Shown one piece after another: positions 32,537-40,559 of a stretch of DNA of 64,000 nucleotides. Under the pieces are notes generated by a model. It saw only the letters and a program-made list of their open reading frames with translations. It made no database searches and was not told where the DNA came from. Within the stretch, counting starts at the first letter, position 1, and each line of letters starts with the position of its first letter. The DNA comes from JAIEPW01 sp964406035 (lineage in GTDB: Bacteria; Acidobacteriota; Terriglobia; Bryobacterales; Bryobacteraceae): positions 39,392-103,391 of the forward strand of contig CAYOQB010000002.1 of NCBI GenBank assembly GCA_964406035.1. Direction: 5' to 3'. The position numbers and the translations under genes were made by a program.

Positions 32537-33628
32537 ATGGACATGAAATTCTTCCTGATCACTTGGATCGCGCTGTGCGCGTCCGCTGCCGGACCGCTCG
32601 ATAAGTTCGATATCCCCACCAAAATGAAGCAGTACAAGGTGCCGGGCGTCAGCGTAGCCATCGCCGACGGAGGCAAAGTCGTCTGGTCACAGGGGTTCGG
32701 CGAACGGGAAGCCGGCTCCGGCAAGCCGGTCACCGTCGACACGCTTTTCCAGGCGGCTTCCATCTCGAAACCCGTCGCCGCCACGGGCATGCTGCGCCTG
32801 GTGGAGAAGAGGAAGCTGGATCTGGATGCGGACGTCAACAGCAAGCTGAAATCGTGGAAGCTGCCGGATAACGAGTTCACCGCGCAGCACAAAGTGACCT
32901 TGCGCAGGATCGTGAGTCATGGCGCGGGGTTGACGGTCCATGGCTTTCCGGGATACGAGACAGGAATCCCGCTGCCGACGCTGGCGGATATTCTGGATGG
33001 CCGCAAGCCGCCGGCCAACACCGCGGCGGTTCGCGTGGATATGCTGCCCGGCTCCAAATGGCGCTATTCGGGCGGCGGCACTACCTTGATGCAGCTCCTG
33101 ATTCAGGATGTCACGGGCAAGCCGTTTCCGGACTTTATGCGCGACATGGTGCTGAAACCGGCGGAAATGAGGCAAAGCGGATACCACCAGCCCCTGCCCG
33201 AGAGCAGGACTTCCCACGCCGCCAGCGGTCATGACCGCGAGGGCAAGCTGATCAACGGCAAGTGGCACGTGTACCCGGAGATGGCTGCCGCCGGCCTTTG
33301 GACCACGCCCGGCGACCTCTGCCGCTGGGCTCTGGAAATTCAGCGAGCCTATGACGGCAAGTCCAGGAAGCTGTTGTCGCAGGCGATGGCACGGCAGATG
33401 CTGACCCGCCAGACTGGCGATTTCGGCCTGGGGCCCGGACTTCTAGGCTCGGGCGAGTCGCTTCGCTTCGGACACGGCGGCTCCAATGCGGGATTCAAGT
33501 GCCAGCTCATGGCCAATCTCAAAGGCCAGGCGGTCGTGGTGATGACCAACGGCGACCAGGGCGGGAAGCTGGCGCAGGAAATCAGCGAGTTGGTGATCGC
33601 CGAGTACAAGTGGGCTCCGGCACAATAA
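32537..33628 (+). CDS. Secreted serine hydrolase, beta-lactamase class C family
   Basis: A 363-residue protein with a signal peptide (FFLITWIALCASAAG) and a class C beta-lactamase/DD-peptidase fold. The SxxK motif is S75-K78 (AASISKPV), the tyrosine motif reads WRYSGGG (YSG rather than YxN), and the third motif is HGGSNAG near residue 313. The YSG form is common in esterases and D-aminopeptidases of the family, so it is more likely an esterase or peptidase than a true beta-lactamase. A second ATG at 32543 is an equally possible start. The stop is 1 nt from the convergent channel gene. Confidence 0.88.
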   Translation: MDMKFFLITWIALCASAAGPLDKFDIPTKMKQYKVPGVSVAIADGGKVVWSQGFGEREAGSGKPVTVDTLFQAASISKPVAATGMLRLVEKRKLDLDADVNSKLKSWKLPDNEFTAQHKVTLRRIVSHGAGLTVHGFPGYETGIPLPTLADILDGRKPPANTAAVRVDMLPGSKWRYSGGGTTLMQLLIQDVTGKPFPDFMRDMVLKPAEMRQSGYHQPLPESRTSHAASGHDREGKLINGKWHVYPEMAAAGLWTTPGDLCRWALEIQRAYDGKSRKLLSQAMARQMLTRQTGDFGLGPGLLGSGESLRFGHGGSNAGFKCQLMANLKGQAVVVMTNGDQGGKLAQEISELVIAEYKWAPAQ

Positions 33629-33629
33629 G

Positions 33630-34445
33630 CTACCGCCGGGAGCCATCTTCTCCGGAGACTACCTGCGCGTGATTCAGCGCCGCCACCAGCGTGACGCCGC
33701 CCAGCGCGTTGCCGAGAAAGGTGGGCAGCGTGAAGGCAAACAGCGCGTTCAGCCAGCTTTGCTCGCCGGTGGCGGCGAGCACGAAAACCTCGACGGACCC
33801 GGCGATGACGTGCGAGAGTCCGCCCAGGCCCACGAAGTACGCCATGAACAGCACCACCCAGAAACGCGCCGATTCGGCGTACGGCAGCAGCCAGACCATC
33901 AGCGCGATCATCCATCCGGCGATCACGCCGGAAAGCAGATGCCCGCTGAAGGAATCCCGCATCGCCTCCCGTCCGATCTCCGCGAAGGACACTTGGATGT
34001 AGGGTTCGAAGCTCGCGGTCAGGGAGATGTACGTCGCCACCAGCGCCGCGCCGATCAGGTTGCCGGCGAGGACCACCGCCCACAGCCGGGCGACGTCCTT
34101 AATCACCGTCGGCGTGCCTCGGTTCATCAACGGCAGAATCGGCTTGACGGTGTTCTCAGTGAACAACTGCTGTCGCCCGAGGATCACCGCCAGGAATCCG
34201 GCCGGATATCCGAGCTTGGTCACCAGCGGCATCCAGGGCGCATCCGGCAGGTGCGCTCGCAGGACTCCTTCGGCGATCAGCGACAGGCCCATGGACAAAC
34301 CGGCGGCCAGAGCCGACCAGAACAGAGCGCTGGAAGGGCGGCCGAGTTCTTCCAGGGCTTCCTCGCGAATGGCTTCATAGACCTCGCGACTGGGTGGTGC
34401 GGTGCGGTTCTTCGCCTGGATCTCTTCCCGTGCCGGTTCGGCCAT
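33630..34445 (-). CDS. Formate/nitrite transporter family (FocA/NirC-like) channel
   Basis: A 271-residue membrane protein with about six helices. Family features include LFWSALAAGLSMGLSLIAEG, KLGYPAGFLAVILGRQQLFTENT, NLIGAALVA and LSHVIAGSVEVF, matching FNT pentameric channels for small monovalent anions such as formate, nitrite or hydrosulfide. An N-terminal cytoplasmic stretch of about 40 residues is longer than in FocA and fits the YfdC-like branch. The frame extends 43 codons upstream into the divergent gene region; MAEPAREEIQ at 34445 is preferred. Transported ion unknown. Confidence 0.88.
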   Translation of the reverse strand: MAEPAREEIQAKNRTAPPSREVYEAIREEALEELGRPSSALFWSALAAGLSMGLSLIAEGVLRAHLPDAPWMPLVTKLGYPAGFLAVILGRQQLFTENTVKPILPLMNRGTPTVIKDVARLWAVVLAGNLIGAALVATYISLTASFEPYIQVSFAEIGREAMRDSFSGHLLSGVIAGWMIALMVWLLPYAESARFWVVLFMAYFVGLGGLSHVIAGSVEVFVLAATGEQSWLNALFAFTLPTFLGNALGGVTLVAALNHAQVVSGEDGSRR

Positions 34446-34519
34446 GCTCTGTCCGGCAATAGGAGTCCGCCTGCACCCAACTGGTTTCACGGCGTGTCGG
34501 AACGGTGCACAATCAGTGC

Positions 34520-34915
34520 ATGGACACACCAGATCCGCGGGTCGATCTCGCCTATAGCCGCACGGACATGGCAAACTACCGCACGCAGCTTGCCCTGGAC
34601 CGGACGACTCTGGCGTGGATCCGCACGACGCTCACCATGGCCAGCTTCGGATTCGCGCTGGTCGGGTTCTTTCACACCATGCGCGGGACGGACGGGGCCA
34701 ACGAGCGCCTGTACCGGACCGCCGTGGAGATCGGGATTGCGCTGATCGCCGCCGGCGCGGCGGCAATGCTCGCGGCCGGGGTCTCGCACTGGCGCATGAT
34801 CGGGCGGTTACGGCGCAACGAATCGCTGGAGGTCTCGCGCTGGCCCCTCAGCATCTCGCTGGGCATCCTGGTGATGCTGATCACATTGGGCGGCCTGTGG
34901 CGGATCCTGGGCTAA
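34520..34915 (+). CDS. DUF202 (YidH-like) small membrane protein
   Basis: A 131-residue protein with the DUF202 signature LALDRTTLAWIRTTLTMASFGFALV followed by two more membrane helices. YidH-type proteins are inner-membrane proteins of unknown function. A GTG at 34505 could extend it by five residues; the ATG at 34520, 6 nt after a CACAAT box, is preferred. It lies divergent from the formate/nitrite channel (74 nt apart) and stops 7 nt from the convergent glycosyltransferase-like gene. Confidence 0.85.
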   Translation: MDTPDPRVDLAYSRTDMANYRTQLALDRTTLAWIRTTLTMASFGFALVGFFHTMRGTDGANERLYRTAVEIGIALIAAGAAAMLAAGVSHWRMIGRLRRNESLEVSRWPLSISLGILVMLITLGGLWRILG

Positions 34916-34922
34916 AGGGCGA

Positions 34923-36467
34923 TCAGGGAACCAGGCGATAGCCGGGCAGTCCCGTTCCGGCCGACGCATCGGCCAGGTACACGCCGGAGGCGCTCATGGG
35001 AACCAGCCTGCTGTAGAGATTGCGGTACACCGGTGAATCCCGGCCGATCACCCAGATCACCGACGGGCTTCGTCCCGCCGGGACCTCGATGGGATCGCCA
35101 TGCAGGACGCGAATCAGGCGGACTCCCCGCCATACGGAGGCATGCGGGCGGTTGCCCGTCTCCAAGGTATCGAGCAGCAGGACGATGGGCTGGTTCGGCA
35201 GGTAATAGGAGATCTTGCGCCAGTTCACGGGGGAGCGGTTCCAGAAGATCGGCGCGGAAGGATACTCTCGGGTCAGATGTTCCGTGGCGCGGATCGCCGC
35301 CCTGGTGTCGGCATCGACGTCATGAATCAGCGGCCACGCGGTTTCCCAGGCTGCATCGAAAAGCTGCTTGCGCAGGTGGGCCAGTTCGCCGGCGATCCCA
35401 TCCCTGGGCGCGGCCAGATACAGCAGCCGGGGAGACCAGAACCACAGCACGTTCATTGTGAGCGCGAAAGCCGCCGCGGCTGGAAAGAGCGCCGGGAAGC
35501 GATCCCGCATCGCTGCAAGCGTGGCGCCGCCGAGGATGCAGGCCGCGGCGATCACCCCCAGCCCGTGACCCGGAGATCCGGCATGTACCAGCGCCTGGAA
35601 TATCAAGGTTGGCACGACCCACAGCGCGAAGAACCAGACCGGAATCGGGGGCCGGGCGAAGTACCGGAACGCAATCCAGCCCGCGATCGCGAAGCCGTTC
35701 CACACCAGCAGCTTCGCCAGCATTCGCAGGTACGCGTCGCCACCCCCGCCGTAAACCGGGGACGCGTCGCGCGACTGGTCGCGCAAGTAATCCCGGAACA
35801 CCAGGAAGAGAGCGTCCGTGCTCTCAAAACGGCTGGCCAGATAAGCGAGCCACGCCGCCGCGCAGAGGGCGCCCAGCGCCAGCGCGCCGAGAACGGCGGC
35901 GGAACTCTTCGCGCCGCGGGCAATCGAGACCACCGCCAGCGGTAGCAGCAACGCCAGCAGTTCCGGCCGGTAGCCGGAACCGATGCCCAGCGCGGCCGCG
36001 GCGATCCACGCCCATCGCGATTCGCCGGTCCAGGCCCGCCAGCAGGCGTAGGCCACCAGCAGGTTCACCGCGGCGATCCACACACGGATGGTGGAGGTGC
36101 CGATCTCGAACAGGAACGAAGGATTCACCGCCAGCAGCAGCGCCGCGATCCATCCGGCGGCGGCGCTCTTGAACATGCGGTCCGCCAGCAGGAAGGCGAG
36201 CCACAAGCTGAGCGCGGCGCCCAGAACAACGCCCACCGTGAACGCCGCCCCGGCTTCCAAACCCAGCACACGCTGGATCGCCTGCGATTGCAATACGAAA
36301 AGCGGATAGCCGGGAGGCTGCGGAATCAGGTTGCGCGGATCGAAGCGCTCCAGCGCCATTGCGAAATTGATGCAGTCCTCCGAGAACAGATGAGTGGGCC
36401 GGAGTGCGATCGCCGACGCCGAGGCGGCCAGCAGGCACAACAGGAACGCCGGAAGGTGGCGAGGCAT
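34923..36467 (-). CDS. PMT-like polytopic membrane protein (putative glycosyltransferase)
   Basis: A 514-residue membrane protein. After the first helix it has an acidic loop, LFSEDCINFAMALERFDP, then PQPPGYPLFV, a pattern seen in a widespread family related to GT39/DUF2723 glycosyltransferases. About ten membrane segments and a soluble C-terminal domain of about 170 residues follow. The likely substrate is a lipid-linked sugar at the periplasmic face; the acceptor is unknown. The frame runs upstream to 36638 inside the divergent carboxylase gene; MPRHLPAFLLCLLAA at 36467 is the natural start. It is the second PMT-like gene in the window, unlike the first in detail. Confidence 0.7.
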   Translation of the reverse strand: MPRHLPAFLLCLLAASASAIALRPTHLFSEDCINFAMALERFDPRNLIPQPPGYPLFVLQSQAIQRVLGLEAGAAFTVGVVLGAALSLWLAFLLADRMFKSAAAGWIAALLLAVNPSFLFEIGTSTIRVWIAAVNLLVAYACWRAWTGESRWAWIAAAALGIGSGYRPELLALLLPLAVVSIARGAKSSAAVLGALALGALCAAAWLAYLASRFESTDALFLVFRDYLRDQSRDASPVYGGGGDAYLRMLAKLLVWNGFAIAGWIAFRYFARPPIPVWFFALWVVPTLIFQALVHAGSPGHGLGVIAAACILGGATLAAMRDRFPALFPAAAAFALTMNVLWFWSPRLLYLAAPRDGIAGELAHLRKQLFDAAWETAWPLIHDVDADTRAAIRATEHLTREYPSAPIFWNRSPVNWRKISYYLPNQPIVLLLDTLETGNRPHASVWRGVRLIRVLHGDPIEVPAGRSPSVIWVIGRDSPVYRNLYSRLVPMSASGVYLADASAGTGLPGYRLVP

Positions 36468-36510
36468 CGGAAATCGAGGATAGCATCCGTTGAGGTTATG
36501 CTGGAATTTC

Positions 36511-38109
36511 ATGCAAACCTCGAAAGCCACGGAGCACATGCGCGCCCTGGTGCAGGACCTCCAGGATCTGGAAGACCGGCTGCGCCAGGGCGGCGGCGCC
36601 AAGAAGATCGAGAAGCAGCACAAGGACGGAAAGCTCACCGCGCGGGAACGGATCGCGCAACTGATCGACCCCGGCGTGCAGTTCCTGGAGATCGGGCTGC
36701 TGGTGGCGTACGATTCCTACGAAGGGCAGGCGCCGGCGGCGGGCGTGGTCACCGGCCTGGCGAAGATCGAGGGCCGTCCCGCTGTAATCGTCGCCAATGA
36801 CGCCACCGTCAAGGCGGGGGCGTGGTGGCCGGAGACGATTCCCAAGATCCTGCGCGCGCAGGAAGTGGCGATGCGCAACCGGCTGCCCATCGTATACCTG
36901 GTGGATTCGGCGGGCGTGAACCTGCCTTATCAGGACGGCATTTTCCCAGGACAGTATGGCGCGGCTCGCATTTTCTATTACAATTCGCTGATGCGGCGCA
37001 GGCTGCGTGTTCCCCAGATCGCGGCGGTGATGGGCATGTGCATCGCCGGCGGCGCGTACCTGCCGGCGCTGTCCGACGTCATCATCATGGTGGAAGGCAC
37101 CAGTTTCATGGGCCTCGGCGGACCGAACCTGGTGAAGGGCGCGGTGGGACAAGTCGCCGATGCCGAAACGCTGGGCGGGGCGCGCATGCATACCACCGCC
37201 TCCGGCGTGGCCCATTACACGGCCAAGGATGATCCGGATTGCCTGAGGATGATTCGCGCGCGATTTCGCGAACTGCCGCCGCCCCCCGCTTCGCCCAGGG
37301 GCACGCCGCCGCGCAAGCCCGCGGAAGGCCTGTACGATGCGCTGCCGGCCGATCACCGCCTGCCTTATGACATGACGGAGATCATCGACCGCATCGTCGA
37401 CGCGGACGACTACGTCGAGTTCCAGCCGCATCATGCGCCGGAGCTGCTGTGCGCCACCGCGCGGCTGAACGGGCGGGCGGTAGGCCTGATCGCCAATCGC
37501 CGCGGTTTTCTGAAGACCGAAGGCGGACCTCGCGTCGGCGGCATCGTCTACACCGAGTCCGCGCGCAAAGTCGCTTATTTCGTCGAGAACGCGGAGCGCC
37601 ACTCGCTGCCGCTGCTGTATCTGCAGGATGTCAGCGGATTCATGGTTGGCGTGGACGCGGAGCAAGGCGGCATCATCCGCGCCGGAGCCGAGATGGTGGA
37701 GTCGATGGCGTGCGCCCGCGTGCCCAAGATCATCCTGACCTTGAACCACGCCTCCGGCGCCGGCTATTACGCAATGGCGGGGCAGGGCTTCGATCCGCAC
37801 TTTACCTTCGGCTGGCCCACCGCGCGGATCGGCGTGATGGAAGGCGACTCGGCGGTACAGGCGGTGCATGGCCCGGAGATCGAGAAATATCGCAAGTCCG
37901 GCGAGCCACTGCCCAAGGATATTGAGGATCGCGTCGCCAAGACCCGCGCCGATTACGAAAAGTGGCTGGACGCGAAGCACGCCGCTTCGCGCGGCCACGT
38001 GGACGCGTTGATCGATCCGCTGAAGACGCGCGCGATTCTGTCGTTCGCGCTCGAAGCCGCCTGTTCCCGGCGGGAGCCCGAGCACTTGATTCTGGAAACG
38101 TTGGGGTGA
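36511..38109 (+). CDS. Acyl-CoA carboxylase, carboxyltransferase (beta) subunit
   Basis: A 532-residue carboxyltransferase of the propionyl-/methylcrotonyl-CoA carboxylase beta type. N- and C-terminal crotonase-like halves are complete: KLTARERIAQLIDPG, then GMCIAGGAYLPALSD for the oxyanion region, and LTLNHASGAGYYAMAGQGFDP in the second half. The enzyme moves a carboxyl group from biotin to an acyl-CoA. Its length and segments suit methylcrotonyl- or geranyl-CoA carboxylase; the biotin-carboxylase alpha subunit is not in the window. The ATG at 36511 lies 8 nt after TATGCT, with an upstream in-frame codon at 36490 less likely. It leads a plus-strand run of four genes. Confidence 0.92.
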   Translation: MQTSKATEHMRALVQDLQDLEDRLRQGGGAKKIEKQHKDGKLTARERIAQLIDPGVQFLEIGLLVAYDSYEGQAPAAGVVTGLAKIEGRPAVIVANDATVKAGAWWPETIPKILRAQEVAMRNRLPIVYLVDSAGVNLPYQDGIFPGQYGAARIFYYNSLMRRRLRVPQIAAVMGMCIAGGAYLPALSDVIIMVEGTSFMGLGGPNLVKGAVGQVADAETLGGARMHTTASGVAHYTAKDDPDCLRMIRARFRELPPPPASPRGTPPRKPAEGLYDALPADHRLPYDMTEIIDRIVDADDYVEFQPHHAPELLCATARLNGRAVGLIANRRGFLKTEGGPRVGGIVYTESARKVAYFVENAERHSLPLLYLQDVSGFMVGVDAEQGGIIRAGAEMVESMACARVPKIILTLNHASGAGYYAMAGQGFDPHFTFGWPTARIGVMEGDSAVQAVHGPEIEKYRKSGEPLPKDIEDRVAKTRADYEKWLDAKHAASRGHVDALIDPLKTRAILSFALEAACSRREPEHLILETLG

Positions 38110-38115
38110 TGAACG

Positions 38116-39003
38116 ATGATCCGATTTGCCTGTTTCATGCTGGCCGGCGCTGCTCTCCTGGCGCAGCAGGTCTCCGATACCGGGTTTCAGCCTCCGATCG
38201 CCAAGCCGGCTTTCGCCAAGGGCGCCGGACCGGTGATCGCCATTGACGAAGCCCATAACAATTTCCACACCAAGGACGGCCGCTACCTGACCTTCTCTAG
38301 CCTGCTGGAACGCGACGGTTATCACGTCATCGCATCCAAAAGCGAATTCCTCGGCGACGCGCTAAAGCCGATCCGGATTCTGGTGATCGCCAACGCCCTG
38401 TCGCGGGTCAACCCGGCGAAGTGGGAAAGGCCGGTTGCGCCCGGATTCACCGATGAAGAGGCCGTGGTGCTGGAGAAGTGGGTGCGCGAAGGCGGATCAC
38501 TGTGGATGATGATCGATCATTTCCCCATGCCCGGCGTTTTCGAGCCCGTAACCCGGGCCTTCGGCCTCAAGTTTCTGGACGGGTATGTCGTGGAAGAACC
38601 GGCGTCCGGCCCGCTGGTGTTTTCCAAGGAGAAGGGCACGCTGAAGCAACACGCGGTCACCGAAGGCGTGAATTCAGTCGCGACCTTCACCGGCTCGGCA
38701 TTCCAGATGCCCAACGGCGTGCCGCTGCTCGAGTTTCCCGCCGGTCCGGTATCGCTGATGGTGGAACGCGCCGGAGCCGTTACGCCGGAAACCCCCCGGA
38801 TCCCGGTGAAGGGCTGGCTGCAGGGCGGCTTGATGCGCCACGGCAAGGGCCGCATCGCGGTTTTCGGCGAAGCGGCGATGTTCTCGGCGCAGCTCGCGGG
38901 TCCCAACAAGGCTCCCATGGGAATGAACGCTCCAGTGGCGAAGCAGAATCCGGAGTTCCTCCGCAGGATCGCGCTGTGGCTGTCCGGGAGTCTTGGCGAA
39001 TGA
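38116..39003 (+). CDS. Secreted DUF4350-like protein (glutamine-amidotransferase-like fold)
   Basis: A 295-residue protein with a signal peptide (CFMLAGAALLAQQ). VIAIDEAHNNFHTKDGRY followed by GYHVIASKSEF and EEAVVLEKWVREGGSLWMMID fits the DUF4350/GATase1-like domain found in ABC-transporter-associated and gliding-type proteins, where it binds rather than cleaves. No catalytic cysteine is seen. It sits between the carboxylase subunit (6 nt gap) and a methyltransferase (ATGA overlap), so it is transcribed with enzymes of acyl-CoA metabolism, although its own role is unknown. Confidence 0.65.
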   Translation: MIRFACFMLAGAALLAQQVSDTGFQPPIAKPAFAKGAGPVIAIDEAHNNFHTKDGRYLTFSSLLERDGYHVIASKSEFLGDALKPIRILVIANALSRVNPAKWERPVAPGFTDEEAVVLEKWVREGGSLWMMIDHFPMPGVFEPVTRAFGLKFLDGYVVEEPASGPLVFSKEKGTLKQHAVTEGVNSVATFTGSAFQMPNGVPLLEFPAGPVSLMVERAGAVTPETPRIPVKGWLQGGLMRHGKGRIAVFGEAAMFSAQLAGPNKAPMGMNAPVAKQNPEFLRRIALWLSGSLGE

Positions 39004-39758
39004 GCGAGTGGTCAACGGACCAGGCGTTCTGGGACGTGTTCGAGCCCGTGATGTTCGATCCCAAGCGCTTCCCATCCTGCGCGGAGGAGGCGCTGAAGAT
39101 GGCGGCCCTGGCCGGTATCACCGCGGGGTCCGCGCTCGATCTGGGCTGCGGTCCGGCCGCGCATGCGATCGCGCTGGCGCGAGCCGGTTTTCGCGTTACC
39201 GCCGTGGATCGGGTCGCCGGGATTCTGGACCGCGCGCGCAAGCTCGCCGCGGTAAACAACGCCGCGGTCGAGTGGGTGCAGGCTGATCTGCGGACTTTTG
39301 CCCGCCCCGCCTCCTTCGACCTGATCCTGATCATGGGCACCACCTTCGGGTATTGCGAGACCGACGCTCAAAATCGCGCGGTGTTGGGCCTGCAATTTCA
39401 GAACCTGAGGCCAGGAGGCGCGCTGGTGATCGACCTGGTGAGCAAGGAACGCCTGCTGAAGGCGCTGCAGCCCGCTACGCACGGCAGGCTGAACGACGGA
39501 TCCGATCTGTACGGGCGGCACGAGTTCATCGAGGAAATCACCAAGATTCGCGAGGAATGGGTACGGCTGAATTCGGGGTCGGTCTGCCGCGTGACCTGCG
39601 AGCACTACGTCTACACCGGGATGGAAATCCGCGACCGGCTGCGCGACGCCGGATTCGAAGTCCGCCTCTTTGGAGATTCCAGCGGCCAGCCTTACGGGCC
39701 GTCCTCTCCACGGTTGATCGCCGTCGGCCGCAAGCCGGCCGAAGGAGAGCGAGCATGA
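39000..39758 (+). CDS. SAM-dependent class I methyltransferase
   Basis: A 252-residue cytoplasmic methyltransferase. Motif I is ALDLGCGPAAHAIALARAGF, the acidic motif II residue is in VTAVDRV, and the post-I region contains DLILIMGTTFGY. This fits the Methyltransf_25/11 group; the acceptor is not evident. The frame extends far upstream inside the DUF4350-like gene, but the ATG at 39000, overlapping the previous stop as ATGA, begins exactly where homology starts. The stop overlaps the enoyl-CoA hydratase start in the same way. Confidence 0.88.
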   Translation: MSEWSTDQAFWDVFEPVMFDPKRFPSCAEEALKMAALAGITAGSALDLGCGPAAHAIALARAGFRVTAVDRVAGILDRARKLAAVNNAAVEWVQADLRTFARPASFDLILIMGTTFGYCETDAQNRAVLGLQFQNLRPGGALVIDLVSKERLLKALQPATHGRLNDGSDLYGRHEFIEEITKIREEWVRLNSGSVCRVTCEHYVYTGMEIRDRLRDAGFEVRLFGDSSGQPYGPSSPRLIAVGRKPAEGERA

Positions 39759-40519
39759 GCATCCAAACCGCACGGCAGAACCGGCTGTTGGAGGTAACGA
39801 TCGCCAATGGCGAGCACAACTACCTGACGCTGGAGATGTGCCGCGCGCTGGTCGATGCAATCGAAGCCGCGGAAGCGGACCGCTCCACCGGGGCGATCCT
39901 GATTCGGGCGGCGGGCCGCATCTTCTCGGGCGGCATCGACCTGGACGAAGCCGCCGATCCCGAAAATACCGATCACGGATTTCTCCATCACAAGCTGTTC
40001 AGTATCTCGGACCGCATCAGCAAGCCCATTGTCGCGGCGGTGCAGGGCGCCGCTCTCGCCGAAGGCATGGCTTTGCTGGCCAACGCTCATGTGGTGGTGG
40101 CGGCGCAAGGCACTTCCTTCGGGCTCACCGAGATCCGCGCCGGACTGTTTCCCTTCGCCGGATTTGACGCGCTGGCGCGGGCAATCGGCGAACGGCGCGC
40201 CACTGAGCTGGCGCTAACCGGGCGCATCTTCGCCGCTCCCGAGGCCTTGCAAATGGGACTGGTCCATGAGGTGGCGCCGGCCTTCGAGTACGACGACCGC
40301 GCTCAGGACATCGCCGGCAAGCTGGCGTACTCCTCGCCCGAGGCGGTGCACCGCGGCCTGGAGTTCGTCCACAAGCGGCGATCCCTGTCCTCGCTCGACT
40401 CGGGCACGCTGGGCTTGAAGCTGCGCGCCGGGTTGTTCCGCGGCGAGGATTTCCGCGAAGGCTGGCAGGCGGTCCGCCAGCAGCGGCCGGCGAAGTGGCC
40501 GTCGCTCGAAGGCCGGTAG
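39755..40519 (+). CDS. Enoyl-CoA hydratase/isomerase family protein
   Basis: A 254-residue crotonase-fold protein. The two oxyanion segments are GRIFSGGIDLDEA (about 50-62) and AAVQGAALAEGMALLANAHVV (about 90-110), with the third helix ALTGRIFAAPEALQMGLVHEV. It probably acts on an acyl-CoA in fatty-acid or branched-chain catabolism, which fits the carboxylase subunit at the head of the same run. Assigning hydratase versus isomerase is not possible, as the catalytic glutamates are not in standard positions (EIRAGLFP has one candidate). It is coupled by ATGA to the methyltransferase. Confidence 0.85.
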   Translation: MSIQTARQNRLLEVTIANGEHNYLTLEMCRALVDAIEAAEADRSTGAILIRAAGRIFSGGIDLDEAADPENTDHGFLHHKLFSISDRISKPIVAAVQGAALAEGMALLANAHVVVAAQGTSFGLTEIRAGLFPFAGFDALARAIGERRATELALTGRIFAAPEALQMGLVHEVAPAFEYDDRAQDIAGKLAYSSPEAVHRGLEFVHKRRSLSSLDSGTLGLKLRAGLFRGEDFREGWQAVRQQRPAKWPSLEGR

Positions 40520-40547
40520 CAAGCCACATCCCGCGAGACAGGTGGCA

Positions 40548-40553
40548 TAGAAT
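40548..40553 (+). promoter_or_regulatory. -10-like box 6 nt before the first S9 peptidase
   Basis: TAGAAT at 40548-40553 ends 6 nt before the ATG at 40560, so the four-hydrolase operon that follows probably begins with a leaderless message. It sits within GGTG...CACC flanks (40541-40559). No clear -35 is seen. Confidence 0.45.
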
Positions 40554-40559
40554 GTCACC

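Noticed and set aside
32537..33628. True class C beta-lactamase (antibiotic resistance gene)
   Set aside because: The tyrosine motif is YSG rather than YxN and the overall pattern suits esterase or peptidase members of the fold.
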